Source: Teichococcus aestuarii (GTDB taxonomy: Bacteria > Pseudomonadota > Alphaproteobacteria > Acetobacterales > Acetobacteraceae). Taken from it: a stretch of 64,000 bases of DNA. A program made the translations under genes and the position numbers. Below the pieces are notes generated by a model. It had not been told where the DNA came from. It worked only from the letters and a program-made list of their open reading frames with translations, and made no database searches. Location of the stretch: positions 1-64,000 of the forward strand of contig NZ_PDOA01000019.1 of assembly GCF_003116135.1 (NCBI RefSeq). The letters run 5' to 3'. Below are positions 7,302-16,464 of this stretch, in pieces; positions within the stretch are counted from its first letter, which is position 1; each line of letters opens with the position of its first letter.

Positions 7302-8471
7302 CTACCGCAGCAGCGCCGGCAGCAGCGCGTCCAGCCGCAGCCGCCCTTCCCAGGTGGCGGCGAGCCGGCCCTCGGGCGTCCAGGTGAGGTAGTCCTCGTC
7401 GAGGCAGGCGGCGAGCATGGCGGGGTCCACCGCCTCGGCCAGCGAGAGCCCGCTGCGGGCCTGGAGCCGCGCCGGGTCCACGCCTTCCGAGAGGCGCAGC
7501 CCCATCAGCAGCGCCTCCCGCGCCCGGTCGGTGGGCGAGAGGATCTCGGTGGCGGTGATGGCGTGGCCCGCGGCCTCGACGCGCGCCAGCCATTCCTCCG
7601 GCCCGCGGTGGCGGCGGGCGGCCACCAGCCCCTCGCGCAGCGTCAGCCGCTGGTGCGCGCCGGCGCCGATGCCGAGATAGTCGCCATAGCGCCAGTAGGC
7701 GAGGTTGTGCCGGCTCTCCGCCCCGGGCTTCGCATAGTTGGAGACCTCGTAGGGCAGCAGGCCGAAGCGCGCCGCCTCCTCGCCGGTGGCGAAGTAGAGG
7801 GCGGCGGCCTCCTCCCCCTCCGGCAGGGCGAAGGCGCCGCGCGCGTATTCGGTGGCGAAGCGCGTGCCCGGCTCGATGGTGAGCTGGTAGAGGGAGAGAT
7901 GGTCGGCGGCCAGGGCCAGGGCGCGGCGCAGCTCGGCGCGCCATTCGGCCACGGCCTGGCCCGGGCGGGCGTAGATCAGGTCGAAGGAGAGGCGCGGGAA
8001 CAGGCCGCGCGCCGCCTCCAGCGCGGCGATGGCCTGCCCGGCATCGTGCTTCCGCCCGAGGAAGCCCAGCGCCGTGTCGTCCAGCGCCTGCACGCCGAGG
8101 CTGGCGCGGTTCACCCCCGCCGCGCGGATCTCGGCCAGGCGCGAGACCTCGACGCTGGTCGGGTTGGCCTCCAGCGTGATCTCGATGTCCGGCAGGGGCG
8201 GGAAGAGGCGCGTGGCGTCGGCGATGATGTCGGCCACCACCTGCGGCGGCATCAGGCTCGGCGTGCCGCCGCCGAAGAAGATGGAGGCGAGCGGCCGCCC
8301 CCCCTGCCCTTCCGCCTCCAGCCGCGCCGCCTCGAAGGCCAGCTCCCGCCGCAGCGCGGCGCCGAAGCGGGCGGCGTCCACCCGCTCCCGCACATGGCTG
8401 TTGAAGTCGCAATAGGGGCACTTGGCCGCGCAGAAGGGCCAGTGGACATAGAGGGCGATCGGCTCGGGCAT
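7302..8471 (-). CDS. hemW: HemW-type radical SAM haem chaperone (coproporphyrinogen oxidase-like)
   Basis: A 389-residue member of the HemN/HemW radical SAM family. The N-terminus IALYVHWPFCAAKCPYCDFNSH carries the CxxxCxxC cluster motif, here followed by Phe-Asn-Ser-His as in HemW. The motifs FFGGGTPSLM and SLGVQALDDTALGFLGRKH are also typical. HemW binds haem and hands it to respiratory enzymes; it lacks the N-terminal extension of true HemN and probably does not oxidise coproporphyrinogen. In many alphaproteobacteria it follows rph-rdgB, but those genes are absent here. The neighbours on the same strand are a TauE-type permease upstream and the repair operon's upstream region downstream. 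Confidence 0.9.
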   Translation of the reverse strand: MPEPIALYVHWPFCAAKCPYCDFNSHVRERVDAARFGAALRRELAFEAARLEAEGQGGRPLASIFFGGGTPSLMPPQVVADIIADATRLFPPLPDIEITLEANPTSVEVSRLAEIRAAGVNRASLGVQALDDTALGFLGRKHDAGQAIAALEAARGLFPRLSFDLIYARPGQAVAEWRAELRRALALAADHLSLYQLTIEPGTRFATEYARGAFALPEGEEAAALYFATGEEAARFGLLPYEVSNYAKPGAESRHNLAYWRYGDYLGIGAGAHQRLTLREGLVAARRHRGPEEWLARVEAAGHAITATEILSPTDRAREALLMGLRLSEGVDPARLQARSGLSLAEAVDPAMLAACLDEDYLTWTPEGRLAATWEGRLRLDALLPALLR

Positions 8472-8528
8472 GGGGGCGGATATGGGCGCGGCGGGAGGCC
8501 GGTGTCGAGAGCGGGCGCCGGGACGCGG

Positions 8529-9260
8529 CTATGCCAGGGCGCGCCAGACCATCTCCGCCCCCAGCAGGCCGAGGCCCGCGAAGAAGCCGCGCCGGAAGGT
8601 CTCCGCCCGCACCCGGCCGCGCAGCCAGCCGCCCAGCGCCATGCCCAGCAGCGCCGGCCCGATCGCCAGCAGGGATTGCCCGAGCAGCAGCCCCGGCAGC
8701 GCCCCGTGCCAGGCCAGCCCCGCCGCCAGCGCCAGGGTGGAGACGGTGAAGGACAGGCCCAGCGCCTGCACCAGATCGTCCCGCCCCAGCCCGAGCGCGC
8801 CGAGGAAGGGCACGGCGGGGATGACGAACACCCCCGTGGCGCCGGTGACGGCGCCGGTGGCCAGCCCGACCAGCGGCGCGGCCCAGGGCTCGGCGCGCGG
8901 CGGCACGCGCAGCGCGGGGCGGGCCAGGCCGAGGACGGCATAGGCCAGCAGGGTGAGGCCCAGCGCCGCCACCGGCCAGGGCGATTCCTCCCGCGCGATC
9001 AGCCCGGCGCCCAGCAGCGTGCCGGCCAGGATGCCCAGCATCATGCCCCACAGCCGCCGCAGCAGCGCGCCGAAGCGCGGGCCGGCGAAGAGCTGCCAGA
9101 GATTCGTCACCAGCGAAGGCAGCACCAGCAGCGCGGCGGCCTGGGCGGGGGGCATGACGGCCCCCAGCAGGCCCATCGCCACCGTCGGCAGGCCGAGGCC
9201 GAGTACGCCCTTCACCATCCCGGCGAGGAGGAAGACCAGCAGCAGGAACAGGATGTCCAT
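8529..9260 (-). CDS. TauE/SafE-family membrane permease
   Basis: A 243-residue polytopic membrane protein with about eight hydrophobic segments. It begins MDILFLLLVFLLAGMVKGVLGLGLPT. The 'xxxAGxxKGxxGxGxP' N-terminus and the internal repeat TGAVTGATGVFVIPAVPF are the two half-repeats typical of the TauE/SafE family (DUF81), which exports sulfite, sulfoacetate or other organic anions. ATG 9260 has GGGAG six bases upstream. It is divergent from a LysR-type gene, which commonly regulates such transporters, and the 163-bp space between them holds a dispersed repeat. The substrate cannot be deduced. Confidence 0.85.
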   Translation of the reverse strand: MDILFLLLVFLLAGMVKGVLGLGLPTVAMGLLGAVMPPAQAAALLVLPSLVTNLWQLFAGPRFGALLRRLWGMMLGILAGTLLGAGLIAREESPWPVAALGLTLLAYAVLGLARPALRVPPRAEPWAAPLVGLATGAVTGATGVFVIPAVPFLGALGLGRDDLVQALGLSFTVSTLALAAGLAWHGALPGLLLGQSLLAIGPALLGMALGGWLRGRVRAETFRRGFFAGLGLLGAEMVWRALA

Positions 9261-9277
9261 GATGTCTCCCGGAAGCG

Positions 9278-9347
9278 CCGGGGGAATGAATTCCCCCGGA
9301 CCTCCTTCCTTTTTCTGTCCGTTCGCGGGTGCGCCTGCGGCGACACC
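9278..9347 (+). repeat. Two-hairpin dispersed element, copy A
   Basis: The first hairpin is a perfect 10-bp stem (9278-9287 with 9290-9299) around GAATGAATTC. A pyrimidine-rich stretch (CCTCCTTCCTTTTTCTG) follows, then a second hairpin at 9328-9347 (GGTGCGCC-TGC-GGCGACACC). Closely related copies lie at 21527-21595 and, more diverged, at 45106-45170. This copy sits between divergent genes, 18 bp before the permease start. Confidence 0.75.
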
Positions 9348-9423
9348 CTCCGGCGAAGCCTGGGCCGGCACAATGCGGATGTGGCAGAGTGAGGCTTCGG
9401 CAGGGACGAAGGCTCGAACCTCC

Positions 9424-10305
9424 ATGCATCTCGACCTGACCGACCTGCGGCTGTTCCGCCATGTGGCGGAGGCGGGCAGCATCACCGCCGGAGGCGCGCG
9501 GGCGGGGCTGGCCCTGGCTTCGGCCAGCGCCCGGCTGCGGGCGATGGAGGCGCAGGCCGGCGTGGCGCTGCTGCTGCGCGGGCGGCGCGGTGTCAGCCTG
9601 ACCCCGGCGGGAGAGGCGCTGCTGCACCATGCCCGGCTGGTGGGGCAGCAGGTGGAGCGGATGCGCGGCGAGCTGGGCGAATATGCGCGCGGGCTGCAGG
9701 GGCATGTGCGGCTGCTGGCCAACACCGCCGCCACCGTCGAATTCCTGCCCGAGCCGCTGGCCCGCTTCCTGGCCGCACATCCGCAGGTGGAGATCGCGCT
9801 GGAGGAGCGCACCAGCACCGCCATCGCCGCCGCCGTGGCGGAAGGGCGGGCCGAGCTGGGCATCGCCGCCGATCATGCCGACCTCGCCGGGCTGGAGGCG
9901 CTTCCCTTCCGGACGGACCGGCTGGTGCTCGTGGCGGCGCCGGATCATCCCCTGGCCGGGCGCGGCGGCGTGCGGCTGGAGGAGGCGCTGGGCTGGCCCT
10001 TCATCGGCCTCGGTGCCGGGAGCGCCCTGCAGCGGCACCTGGCCGGCCATGCGGCGCGCGCGTCCGGGCGGCTGCGGCTGCGCCTCCAGGCGCCGGGGCC
10101 GGAGGCCGCCTGCCGCATGGCCGCCCTCGGCGCCGGGCTGGCGCTGGTGCCGGAGGCCGCCGCGCGCCGCGCCGGCGCCGCCGCGCCGCTGGCGCTAATT
10201 CCGTTGGCCGAAGCCTGGGCCGAGCGGCGCCTCCTCCTCCTGCACCGCCGGGGCGCGGCGCTGCCGGCCCATGCGGCGCGGCTGCTGGTGCATCTGGCGG
10301 GCTGA
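9424..10305 (+). CDS. LysR-family transcriptional regulator
   Basis: A 293-residue LysR-type regulator. The N-terminal winged helix-turn-helix (LTDLRLFRHVAEAGSITAGGARAGLALASASARLRAME) occupies residues 1-60. A linker helix and a periplasmic-binding-protein-like effector domain (from about residue 90, VRLLANTAATVEFLPEPLARF) follow. The length fits the family. It is divergent from the TauE/SafE permease, so a permease promoter under its control is the simplest reading. The start is ATG 9424; longer versions would run through the dispersed repeat and are not credible. The effector is unknown. Confidence 0.88.
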   Translation: MHLDLTDLRLFRHVAEAGSITAGGARAGLALASASARLRAMEAQAGVALLLRGRRGVSLTPAGEALLHHARLVGQQVERMRGELGEYARGLQGHVRLLANTAATVEFLPEPLARFLAAHPQVEIALEERTSTAIAAAVAEGRAELGIAADHADLAGLEALPFRTDRLVLVAAPDHPLAGRGGVRLEEALGWPFIGLGAGSALQRHLAGHAARASGRLRLRLQAPGPEAACRMAALGAGLALVPEAAARRAGAAAPLALIPLAEAWAERRLLLLHRRGAALPAHAARLLVHLAG

Positions 10306-10314
10306 GGGCCGGGC

Positions 10315-10342
10315 CGGAGCATGGCGCCGATGCCACGCTCCG
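10315..10342 (+). terminator. Hairpin after the LysR gene
   Basis: CGGAGC pairs with GCTCCG, and inside them TGGC pairs with GCCA around a 6-nt loop, starting 10 bp after the stop. No U-run follows. The rest of 10343-10578, up to miaB, holds no gene I can support. Confidence 0.4.
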
Positions 10343-10578
10343 CGGGAATGTCATGCCGGCCCCGGGCGGTTTGCCTTGACCCGGCCCGCCCGCATCCCCA
10401 ACCATGCAAGCCGAGATGAGCAGCCCAGGCGCGACCGCAGAATCGCGGAGCACGCAGGGCCCGGTCGCTTGACCCGAGGCCCCGCGCCCCGCACATCCGC
10501 CCGGAACGCCGCCCCGCACCGGGGTGGCCCCGGCGGATGCACATGGCCGGGTGTCGCTGCCCCAGGGTTCCTGCCGTC

Positions 10579-12021
10579 ATGACCACCGCCCCCCGCCCCC
10601 AGACCTTGCCCACCGAGACTCTGTTGCCCGAGATTTCCGAGACCGAGGCGATGCCCTCTGCCGGCGTGCGGAAGAAGCTGTTCATCCGCACCTGGGGCTG
10701 CCAGATGAACGTCTATGACAGCACCCGCATGGCGGATGTGCTGGCGCCCCTCGGCTACGGCCCCGCCGAGACGCCGGAGGAGGCCGACATGGTCATCCTC
10801 AACACCTGCCACATCCGCGAGAAGGCCTCGGAGAAGGTGTTCTCCGATCTCGGCCGGCTGCGGCTGCTGAAGACCGAGAAGGAGCAGGCGGGGCAGAAGA
10901 TGGTGCTGGCCGTCGCCGGCTGCGTCGCCCAGGCGGAGGGCGCCGAGATCACCGCCCGCGCCCCCTGGGTGGACATCGTGCTCGGCCCGCAGACCTATCA
11001 CCGCCTGCCGGAGATGGTGGCCCGCGCCAGCCGCGCCGCCGGCGCCCAGATCGACACCGACTTCCCCGTGGAGCAGAAATTCGACCTGCTGCCGGAGGTC
11101 AACGCCAAGCAGGGGCCGGTCGCCTTCCTCACCATCCAGGAGGGCTGCGACAAGTTCTGCTCCTTCTGCGTGGTGCCCTACACGCGCGGCGCCGAGTTCT
11201 CCCGTCCCGTCGCCGCCATCCTGGCCGAGGCGAAGCGGCTGGTGGCCGGCGGCGCGCGGGAGATCGCGCTGCTCGGGCAGAACGTGAATGCCTGGCATGG
11301 CGAGGCGCCGGACGGCTCCACCTGGAGCCTCTCCCGCCTGCTCCACGCGCTCGCCGAGATCGATGGGCTGGCCCGGCTGCGCTACACCACCAGCCACCCG
11401 CGCGACATGGACGAGGCGCTGATCCGGGCGCACGGCACCATCCCGCAGCTCATGCCCTTCCTGCACCTGCCGGTGCAGAGCGGCTCGGACAAGGTGCTGG
11501 CCGCCATGAACCGCGGCCACACGGCCGATCTGTTCCACCGGATCGCCGACCAGTTGCGCGAGGCGCGGCCGGACATGGCGCTCTCCTCCGACTTCATTGT
11601 GGGCCACCCCGGCGAGACGGCGGCGGACCACGCGGCGACGATGGCGCTGGTGGAGAAGGTGGGCTTCGCCCTGGCCTATTCCTTCAAGTATTCGCCGCGC
11701 CCCGGCACGCCCGCCGCCGGCCAGCCCTTCCAGGTGCCGGAGGCGGAGAAGGATGCCCGGCTGCAGGAGCTGCAGGCGCTGCTGCGCCGGCAGCAGGACC
11801 AGTTCAACCGCGACTGCGTGGGCCGCGAATGCGACATCCTGCTCACCGGCCCGGGGCGCCACCCCGGCCAGGTGGCGGGCCGCACGCCGTGGCTGCAGCC
11901 GGTGCACATGATGGGCCCGGCCGGCCTGGCCGGGCGCATGGCGCGGGTGCGCATCGACGCCGCCCTGCCCAATTCCCTCTCCGCCACCCTGCTGGATGCG
12001 AAGGAGCTCGCCCCCGCTTGA
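10579..12021 (+). CDS. miaB: tRNA-2-methylthio-N6-dimethylallyladenosine synthase MiaB
   Basis: MiaB adds the 2-methylthio group to i6A37 in tRNAs that read UNN codons. The 480-residue protein has the three-domain layout of the family. The N-terminal methylthiotransferase domain includes C41 in [11 protein letters not shown] and C77 in NTCHIREKA. The radical SAM domain has [16 protein letters not shown], and a C-terminal TRAM domain follows. The ATG at 10579 is chosen; an upstream in-frame ATG at 10537 would add 14 unlikely residues. It heads the alphaproteobacterial run miaB-phoH-ybeY-corC-lnt, probably one operon since the following starts overlap or abut. Confidence 0.95.
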   Translation: MTTAPRPQTLPTETLLPEISETEAMPSAGVRKKLFIRTWGCQMNVYDSTRMADVLAPLGYGPAETPEEADMVILNTCHIREKASEKVFSDLGRLRLLKTEKEQAGQKMVLAVAGCVAQAEGAEITARAPWVDIVLGPQTYHRLPEMVARASRAAGAQIDTDFPVEQKFDLLPEVNAKQGPVAFLTIQEGCDKFCSFCVVPYTRGAEFSRPVAAILAEAKRLVAGGAREIALLGQNVNAWHGEAPDGSTWSLSRLLHALAEIDGLARLRYTTSHPRDMDEALIRAHGTIPQLMPFLHLPVQSGSDKVLAAMNRGHTADLFHRIADQLREARPDMALSSDFIVGHPGETAADHAATMALVEKVGFALAYSFKYSPRPGTPAAGQPFQVPEAEKDARLQELQALLRRQQDQFNRDCVGRECDILLTGPGRHPGQVAGRTPWLQPVHMMGPAGLAGRMARVRIDAALPNSLSATLLDAKELAPA

Positions 12022-12062
12022 GCAACACCACCCCCATCGCGCTGCGGGCCGACCCCCGCGCC

Positions 12063-13172
12063 ATGAGCCGCCCCATGATGGCCGACACCGTCTCTGCCGC
12101 CCGCACCGTCACGCTGCAGTTCGACGACAACGCGCTGCTGCCGCTGCTCTATGGCGAGCATGACCGGCATCTGGCCCAGATCGAGCAGCGCCTGGGGGTC
12201 CGGCTGGCCAGCCGCGGCAACCGCCTCTCCATCACCGGCTCGGCCGAGGGAACCAGCGTGGCGGAAGCGGCGTTGCGCAGCCTGTGGCGACAGCTCGAAC
12301 GCGGGGAGAAGTTGGCGATGCCGGAAGTGGAAGCAGCGATGCGGCTGGCGCAGCGCCGGGCCGATGCGCCGAAGGACCCGACCGAGGCGCCGGAGCCGCG
12401 CCTGCCGCTCTCCGACCTGCCGGCGATCCGCACCAAGAAGGGTGCGATCGCGCCCCGCAGCCACGCCCAGGCCGACTACATGGACCAGCTGGCGCGGGCC
12501 GACATGGTGTTCGGCATCGGCCCCGCCGGCACCGGCAAGACCTACCTCGCCGTGGCGCAGGGCGTGGCGATGCTGATGGCGGGCCGGGTGGACCGCATCG
12601 TGCTCTCCCGCCCGGCGGTGGAGGCGGGCGAGCGCCTCGGCTTCCTACCCGGCGACATGAAGGAGAAGGTCGACCCCTATCTCCGCCCGCTCTACGACGC
12701 GCTGCACGACATGATGCCGGCCGACCAGGTGCAGCGCCGCATCCTGTCGGGCGAGATCGAGATCGCCCCTCTCGCCTTCATGCGCGGCCGTACCCTGGCG
12801 CATTGCTACGCCATCCTCGACGAGGCGCAGAACACCACCCCCGCCCAGATCAAGATGTTCTTGACCCGGATGGGCGAAGGTACGCGCATGGTGATCACCG
12901 GCGACCCTTCCCAGGTGGACCTCCCCTCCGGCCAGAAATCCGGTCTGGTGGAGGCGCTCTCCGTGCTGGACGGGGTGCAGGGGATCGGCGTCTCGCGCTT
13001 CGGCGAGCAGGACGTGGTGCGGCATCCGCTGGTGGCGCGCATCGTCGCCGCGTATAACCGCGCCGATCAGTTGGCCCACGGCCACGCCAGGACAGGCGGG
13101 CCGGGCGCGGCCGGCGCCGCGGCGGAGACGGTCCGCCGTGGCAGGAAGGAGAATGATGGAACCGGGAAGTAG
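12063..13172 (+). CDS. phoH: PhoH-family ATPase (PhoL type)
   Basis: A P-loop ATPase of about 369 residues implicated in RNA metabolism with YbeY. A KH-like N-terminal part (VTLQFDDNALLPLLYGEHDRHL) precedes the PhoH domain with Walker A GIGPAGTGKTYLA and Walker B YAILDEAQNTTPAQ. The C-terminus carries a low-complexity basic tail. Two starts compete: ATG 12063, used here, gives the usual short leader; TTG 12018 overlaps the miaB stop (TTGA) and has AAGGAG 11 nt upstream, which would signal translational coupling. It is in the standard position between miaB and ybeY. Confidence 0.9.
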   Translation: MSRPMMADTVSAARTVTLQFDDNALLPLLYGEHDRHLAQIEQRLGVRLASRGNRLSITGSAEGTSVAEAALRSLWRQLERGEKLAMPEVEAAMRLAQRRADAPKDPTEAPEPRLPLSDLPAIRTKKGAIAPRSHAQADYMDQLARADMVFGIGPAGTGKTYLAVAQGVAMLMAGRVDRIVLSRPAVEAGERLGFLPGDMKEKVDPYLRPLYDALHDMMPADQVQRRILSGEIEIAPLAFMRGRTLAHCYAILDEAQNTTPAQIKMFLTRMGEGTRMVITGDPSQVDLPSGQKSGLVEALSVLDGVQGIGVSRFGEQDVVRHPLVARIVAAYNRADQLAHGHARTGGPGAAGAAAETVRRGRKENDGTGK

Positions 13173-13695
13173 CTCGCCCGGCCGCAATGTCGCGGCCGGG
13201 CCTTCGCAGCCGGAGGTGATGGTTATCATCGAAGCCCCGGCATGGCGCGCGGCCGTGCCGCGGGTCGAGGATCTGGCGCGCCGCGCCGCCGCCGCCGCCT
13301 GGGCCGAGATGGTCCTCGACGGCGCCGTGCCGGAGGCCGCGCCGCCCGGGGCTCCCGCCGGGGCCATGACCGTGCTGCTGACGGATGACCGGGCGGTCAA
13401 GCGCCTGAACAGCCAGCATCGCGGCAAGGTCAAGCCCACCAACGTGCTGTCCTTCCCCGGGGAGGGCTTCGGCCATCTCGGCGACATCGCCCTCGCCCTC
13501 GGCGTGGTGCGGCGGGAGGCGCGCGCGGCGCGCCGCCGGGTGGGCGCGCATCTGGCGCATCTGGTGGCCCATGGCACGCTGCATCTCGGCGGGCACGACC
13601 ACATCCAGGCCGGGGAGGCCCGCCGGATGGAACGGGCCGAGGCGCGCATCATGCGGCGCCTGAACATGCCCAATCCGTGGCGAGGGGTGACATGA
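13156..13695 (+). CDS. ybeY: Endoribonuclease YbeY (rRNA maturation factor)
   Basis: A single-strand-specific metallo-endoribonuclease needed for 16S rRNA 3'-end processing and 70S quality control. The zinc-binding signature H-x3-H-x5-H appears as HLVAHGTLHLGGHDH, and the upstream core VKPTNVLSFPGEGFGHLGDIAL is typical. AGGAG lies just before two adjacent ATGs at 13153 and 13156; the second is used for spacing. The gene overlaps the end of phoH by 17 nt and its stop overlaps the next start (ATGA). At about 179 residues it is slightly long for the family. Confidence 0.93.
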   Translation: MEPGSSSPGRNVAAGPSQPEVMVIIEAPAWRAAVPRVEDLARRAAAAAWAEMVLDGAVPEAAPPGAPAGAMTVLLTDDRAVKRLNSQHRGKVKPTNVLSFPGEGFGHLGDIALALGVVRREARAARRRVGAHLAHLVAHGTLHLGGHDHIQAGEARRMERAEARIMRRLNMPNPWRGVT

Positions 13696-14600
13696 GCGGC
13701 AGCGAATCGCGTGACGGCCTCCTCTGGCGCATCCAGGGGCTGCTGCGGCGGCGCTCCGCCGAAAGCGTGCGCGACCAGGTGGAGGCCCTGGTCGAGGGCC
13801 GCGAGCACCACGAGCACCACGAGCATGACGGCCCGCCGCGCCCCGAGCTGGACGCGCAGGAGCGCGCCCTGCTGGCCAACGTGCTGAAGCTGCGCGGCAA
13901 GACCGCCAGCGACGTGATGGTGCCGCGCGCCGACATCGTCGCCATGCCGGAGGACCTGACGCTGGAGCAGGCCATCCGCCTGATCCAGCGCGAGGGCCAC
14001 AGCCGCTTCCCCGTCTACCGGGAGCAGCTCGACGAGATCGTCGGCATGGTCCACATCAAGGACGTGTTCGCCAGCGTCGGGCGCGAGGCGCCCTTCAGCA
14101 TGGCGGCGGTGCTGCGCAAGCCGCTCTTCGTCGTCCCCTCCATGCCGGTGCTCGACCTGCTGCTGCAGATGCGCCAGGCCCGCATGCACCTGGCGCTGGT
14201 GGTGGACGAGTATGGCGGCATCGACGGCCTCGTCACCATCGAGGACCTGGTCGAGACCATCACCGGCGACATCTCCGACGAGCACGACGAGGACATGCCG
14301 GCGCAGATCGTCGAGCGGACGGACGGGCTGATCGACCTCGATGCCCGCACCCCCATCGAGCTGTTCGAGCAGCGCCTCGGCACCATCCTCACCGAGGATG
14401 AGCGGGAGCAGGACATCGACACGGTGGGCGGGCTGGTCTTCACCCTCGCAGGCCGCGTGCCGGCCAAGGGGGAGCTGATCTCGCACTCCTCCGGCCTGGA
14501 GTTCCGCGTGCTGGACGCCGACCCGCGCCGCATCCGCCGCCTGCGCGTGCGCCGGCCCGGCAGCGGGAACGGCAGCGGCACGACGCAGGCGGCCGCCTGA
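13692..14600 (+). CDS. CorC/HlyC-family CBS-domain protein
   Basis: A 302-residue cytoplasmic protein with two CBS domains (residues about 70-190: VPRADIVAMPEDLTLEQAI, then VPSMPVLDLLLQMR...VDEYGGIDGLVTIEDLVE) and a C-terminal CorC_HlyC (transporter-associated) domain. Relatives are tied to Mg2+/Co2+ efflux or acid resistance; the lnt-linked form is often annotated as hemolysin-like or CorC. No N-terminal DUF21 membrane domain is present, so it is the short, soluble type. Its ATG overlaps the ybeY stop (ATGA). A His-rich patch (EHHEHHEHD) near residue 38 could bind metal, which is inference. Confidence 0.88.
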   Translation: MSGSESRDGLLWRIQGLLRRRSAESVRDQVEALVEGREHHEHHEHDGPPRPELDAQERALLANVLKLRGKTASDVMVPRADIVAMPEDLTLEQAIRLIQREGHSRFPVYREQLDEIVGMVHIKDVFASVGREAPFSMAAVLRKPLFVVPSMPVLDLLLQMRQARMHLALVVDEYGGIDGLVTIEDLVETITGDISDEHDEDMPAQIVERTDGLIDLDARTPIELFEQRLGTILTEDEREQDIDTVGGLVFTLAGRVPAKGELISHSSGLEFRVLDADPRRIRRLRVRRPGSGNGSGTTQAAA

Positions 14601-14608
14601 CCGGAACC

Positions 14609-14637
14609 GGGGGCGGCGTCTCTGGACCGCCGCCCCC
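14609..14637 (+). terminator. GC-rich hairpin between corC and lnt
   Basis: A perfect 10-bp stem (14609-14618 with 14628-14637) has a 9-nt loop. It lacks a U-tract, so it may only partly separate corC from lnt, whose start is 108 bp further on. Confidence 0.4.
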
Positions 14638-14744
14638 CCTCGCAGCCTGCCCCTTTGCGGCCGGTGCCTTGCCGTGGCGGCGCGCCGGGGTGAAACCCCG
14701 CGGGCCGCGGCCCCGCCGCCTCCTCTCCTGAGGTTCTCCCGCCC

Positions 14745-16283
14745 GTGCTGACACGCCTCTCCCGACTGAGCGGCCGGAAGGCCCTGTTCGCGGCCTTCGG
14801 CCTGGGCGCCCTGGGCGCCCTGGCCATGCCGCCGCTGCATCTGGTGCCGGTTCTGCTGCTGGCCGTGCCGGGGCTGCTCGCCCTGCTGGAGGGTGCCGGC
14901 TCGGCCCGGCGGGCGGCGCTGATAGGCTTCGCCTGGGGCTGGGGCCACCATGTCGTCGGCCTCTACTGGATCAGCCACGCCCTGCTGACCGACCCCTGGC
15001 GCTGGGGCTGGCTGGTGCCCATCGCCGTGCCGGGGCTGGCGCTGCCGCTGGCGCTCTACATCGCCCTGGCCGCGCTGGCCGCCTGGATGGCGCGGCCCGG
15101 CTGGCCCCGCTGGCTGGCCCTGGCCGGCGCCTGGACGCTGCTGGAGATGCTGCGCGGCGTGCTGTTCACCGGCTTCCCCTGGAACGCCATGGGCTCGGTC
15201 TGGGCCTTCCATCCCCTGCCGCTGCAGGCGGCCGCCTGGGTGGGGGTCTATGGCCTCTCGCTGCTGACGCTGCTGCTGGCCGGGCTGCCCTGGCCGGGCC
15301 GGCAGGCGCCCCGCCGGGCGCTGGCCGGGGGCGCGCTGGCGCTGCTGGCGCTGGGCGGACTCGGCGCCGCGCGCCTGGCCCGGCCCGCTCCGCCGGCGCA
15401 GGACGTGACCCTGATGCTGGTGCAGGGCAACATCCAGCAGGAGGCGAAGTGGCGCGAGGACCAGCGCTGGCCGATCTTCCGCCGCTACCTGGAGCTGACC
15501 CGCGAGGGCGCCGCCGCCCCGCCCCCGGCCGGGACGCCGGAAGGCCGCCCGCTGGCCGTCATCTGGCCGGAGACCGCCAGCCCCTTCCTGCTGCCGCAGG
15601 ACGAGGCGGCGCGCGGATACGTGGCGCAGGTGCTGCCGCCGGGCGGCGTGCTGCTGGCCGGCTCGGTGCGCGCCGAATGGCAGGGGGACGGCGCGCTGGG
15701 GCGGGTGTTCAACAGCCTCTCGGCCATCGACGCCAGCGGCACGCTGCGCGGCGTCTACGACAAGGTGCATCTGGTGCCCTTCGGCGAGTACATGCCCCTG
15801 CGCGGCCTGATCCCGATCCGCGTGGTGCAGGGCGGGCTGGACTTCTCGGCCGGGCCCGGGCCGGTCGCCCTGGCGCCCGCCGGCCTGCCGGCCTTCAGCC
15901 CCCTCATCTGCTACGAGGTGATCTTCCCCGGCGCCGTCACCCCGGCCGAGCGGCCGGCCTGGCTGCTCAACATCACCAACGACGCCTGGTTCGGATTCTC
16001 GGCCGGACCCTACCAGCACCTCGCCGCCGCGCGGCTGCGCGCGGTGGAGGAGGGGCTGCCCCTGGCACGGGCGGCGCAGACCGGAATCTCGGCTGTCTTC
16101 GGTGCGCGCGGAGAGGTGATCGCCTGGATCGGGCTGGGCCGGATGGGAACGCAGCAGGTTGCGCTGCCCGGCGCGCTACCGCCGACAATCTATGCGCGGC
16201 TTGGCAATTCCGGCGCGATCCTGATGGCGATCCTGGTTCTGGCGGTTGCAGCCGTTAGAAGCTCGTCTACAATCAGGCGATAA
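14745..16283 (+). CDS. lnt: Apolipoprotein N-acyltransferase Lnt
   Basis: Lnt transfers the third acyl chain to the N-terminal Cys of lipoproteins in the inner membrane. The 512-residue protein has six or so N-terminal membrane helices, a nitrilase-fold periplasmic domain and a C-terminal helix. The catalytic triad is complete: E276 (WPETASPFLL), K340 (DKVHLVPFGEY) and C389 (LICYEVIFPG), each within about nine residues of the E. coli positions. GTG 14745 is the start. It closes the conserved miaB-to-lnt operon. Confidence 0.95.
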   Translation: MLTRLSRLSGRKALFAAFGLGALGALAMPPLHLVPVLLLAVPGLLALLEGAGSARRAALIGFAWGWGHHVVGLYWISHALLTDPWRWGWLVPIAVPGLALPLALYIALAALAAWMARPGWPRWLALAGAWTLLEMLRGVLFTGFPWNAMGSVWAFHPLPLQAAAWVGVYGLSLLTLLLAGLPWPGRQAPRRALAGGALALLALGGLGAARLARPAPPAQDVTLMLVQGNIQQEAKWREDQRWPIFRRYLELTREGAAAPPPAGTPEGRPLAVIWPETASPFLLPQDEAARGYVAQVLPPGGVLLAGSVRAEWQGDGALGRVFNSLSAIDASGTLRGVYDKVHLVPFGEYMPLRGLIPIRVVQGGLDFSAGPGPVALAPAGLPAFSPLICYEVIFPGAVTPAERPAWLLNITNDAWFGFSAGPYQHLAAARLRAVEEGLPLARAAQTGISAVFGARGEVIAWIGLGRMGTQQVALPGALPPTIYARLGNSGAILMAILVLAVAAVRSSSTIRR

Positions 16284-16299
16284 TGCGTAGGCAGATTGT

Positions 16300-16357
16300 T
16301 TATTTTTTGAGAATTCTCGAAAGAGTTGACAATTTCCTAACTCAGCCTTAGTTAAAT
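16300..16357 (+). promoter_or_regulatory. AT-rich promoter/operator region of the XRE regulator
   Basis: This patch stands out by low GC. It contains a perfect 10-bp palindrome GAGAATTCTC (16309-16318) and a consensus -35 TTGACA at 16326-16331. A plausible -10 (TTAAAT, 16352-16357) is 20 bp away, a loose spacing. The palindrome is a reasonable autoregulatory operator for the downstream helix-turn-helix protein. Confidence 0.45.
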
Positions 16358-16464
16358 TGCACACACACAAGCGGGGGGTCGCCCGAGTGGCACGCCACAG
16401 CGAGAGCATAGGCGGAACCGCGGCCAGCGAACGCGGTCCTGCAATTGGTGGCGGAGGGTCAAGC

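Noticed and set aside
12645-16019. Open minus-strand frame of over 1,100 codons opposite phoH-ybeY-corC-lnt
   Set aside because: It is antisense to four well-supported genes and has low-complexity Gly/Arg/His-rich composition. It arises from the codon bias of the real genes in a GC-rich genome.
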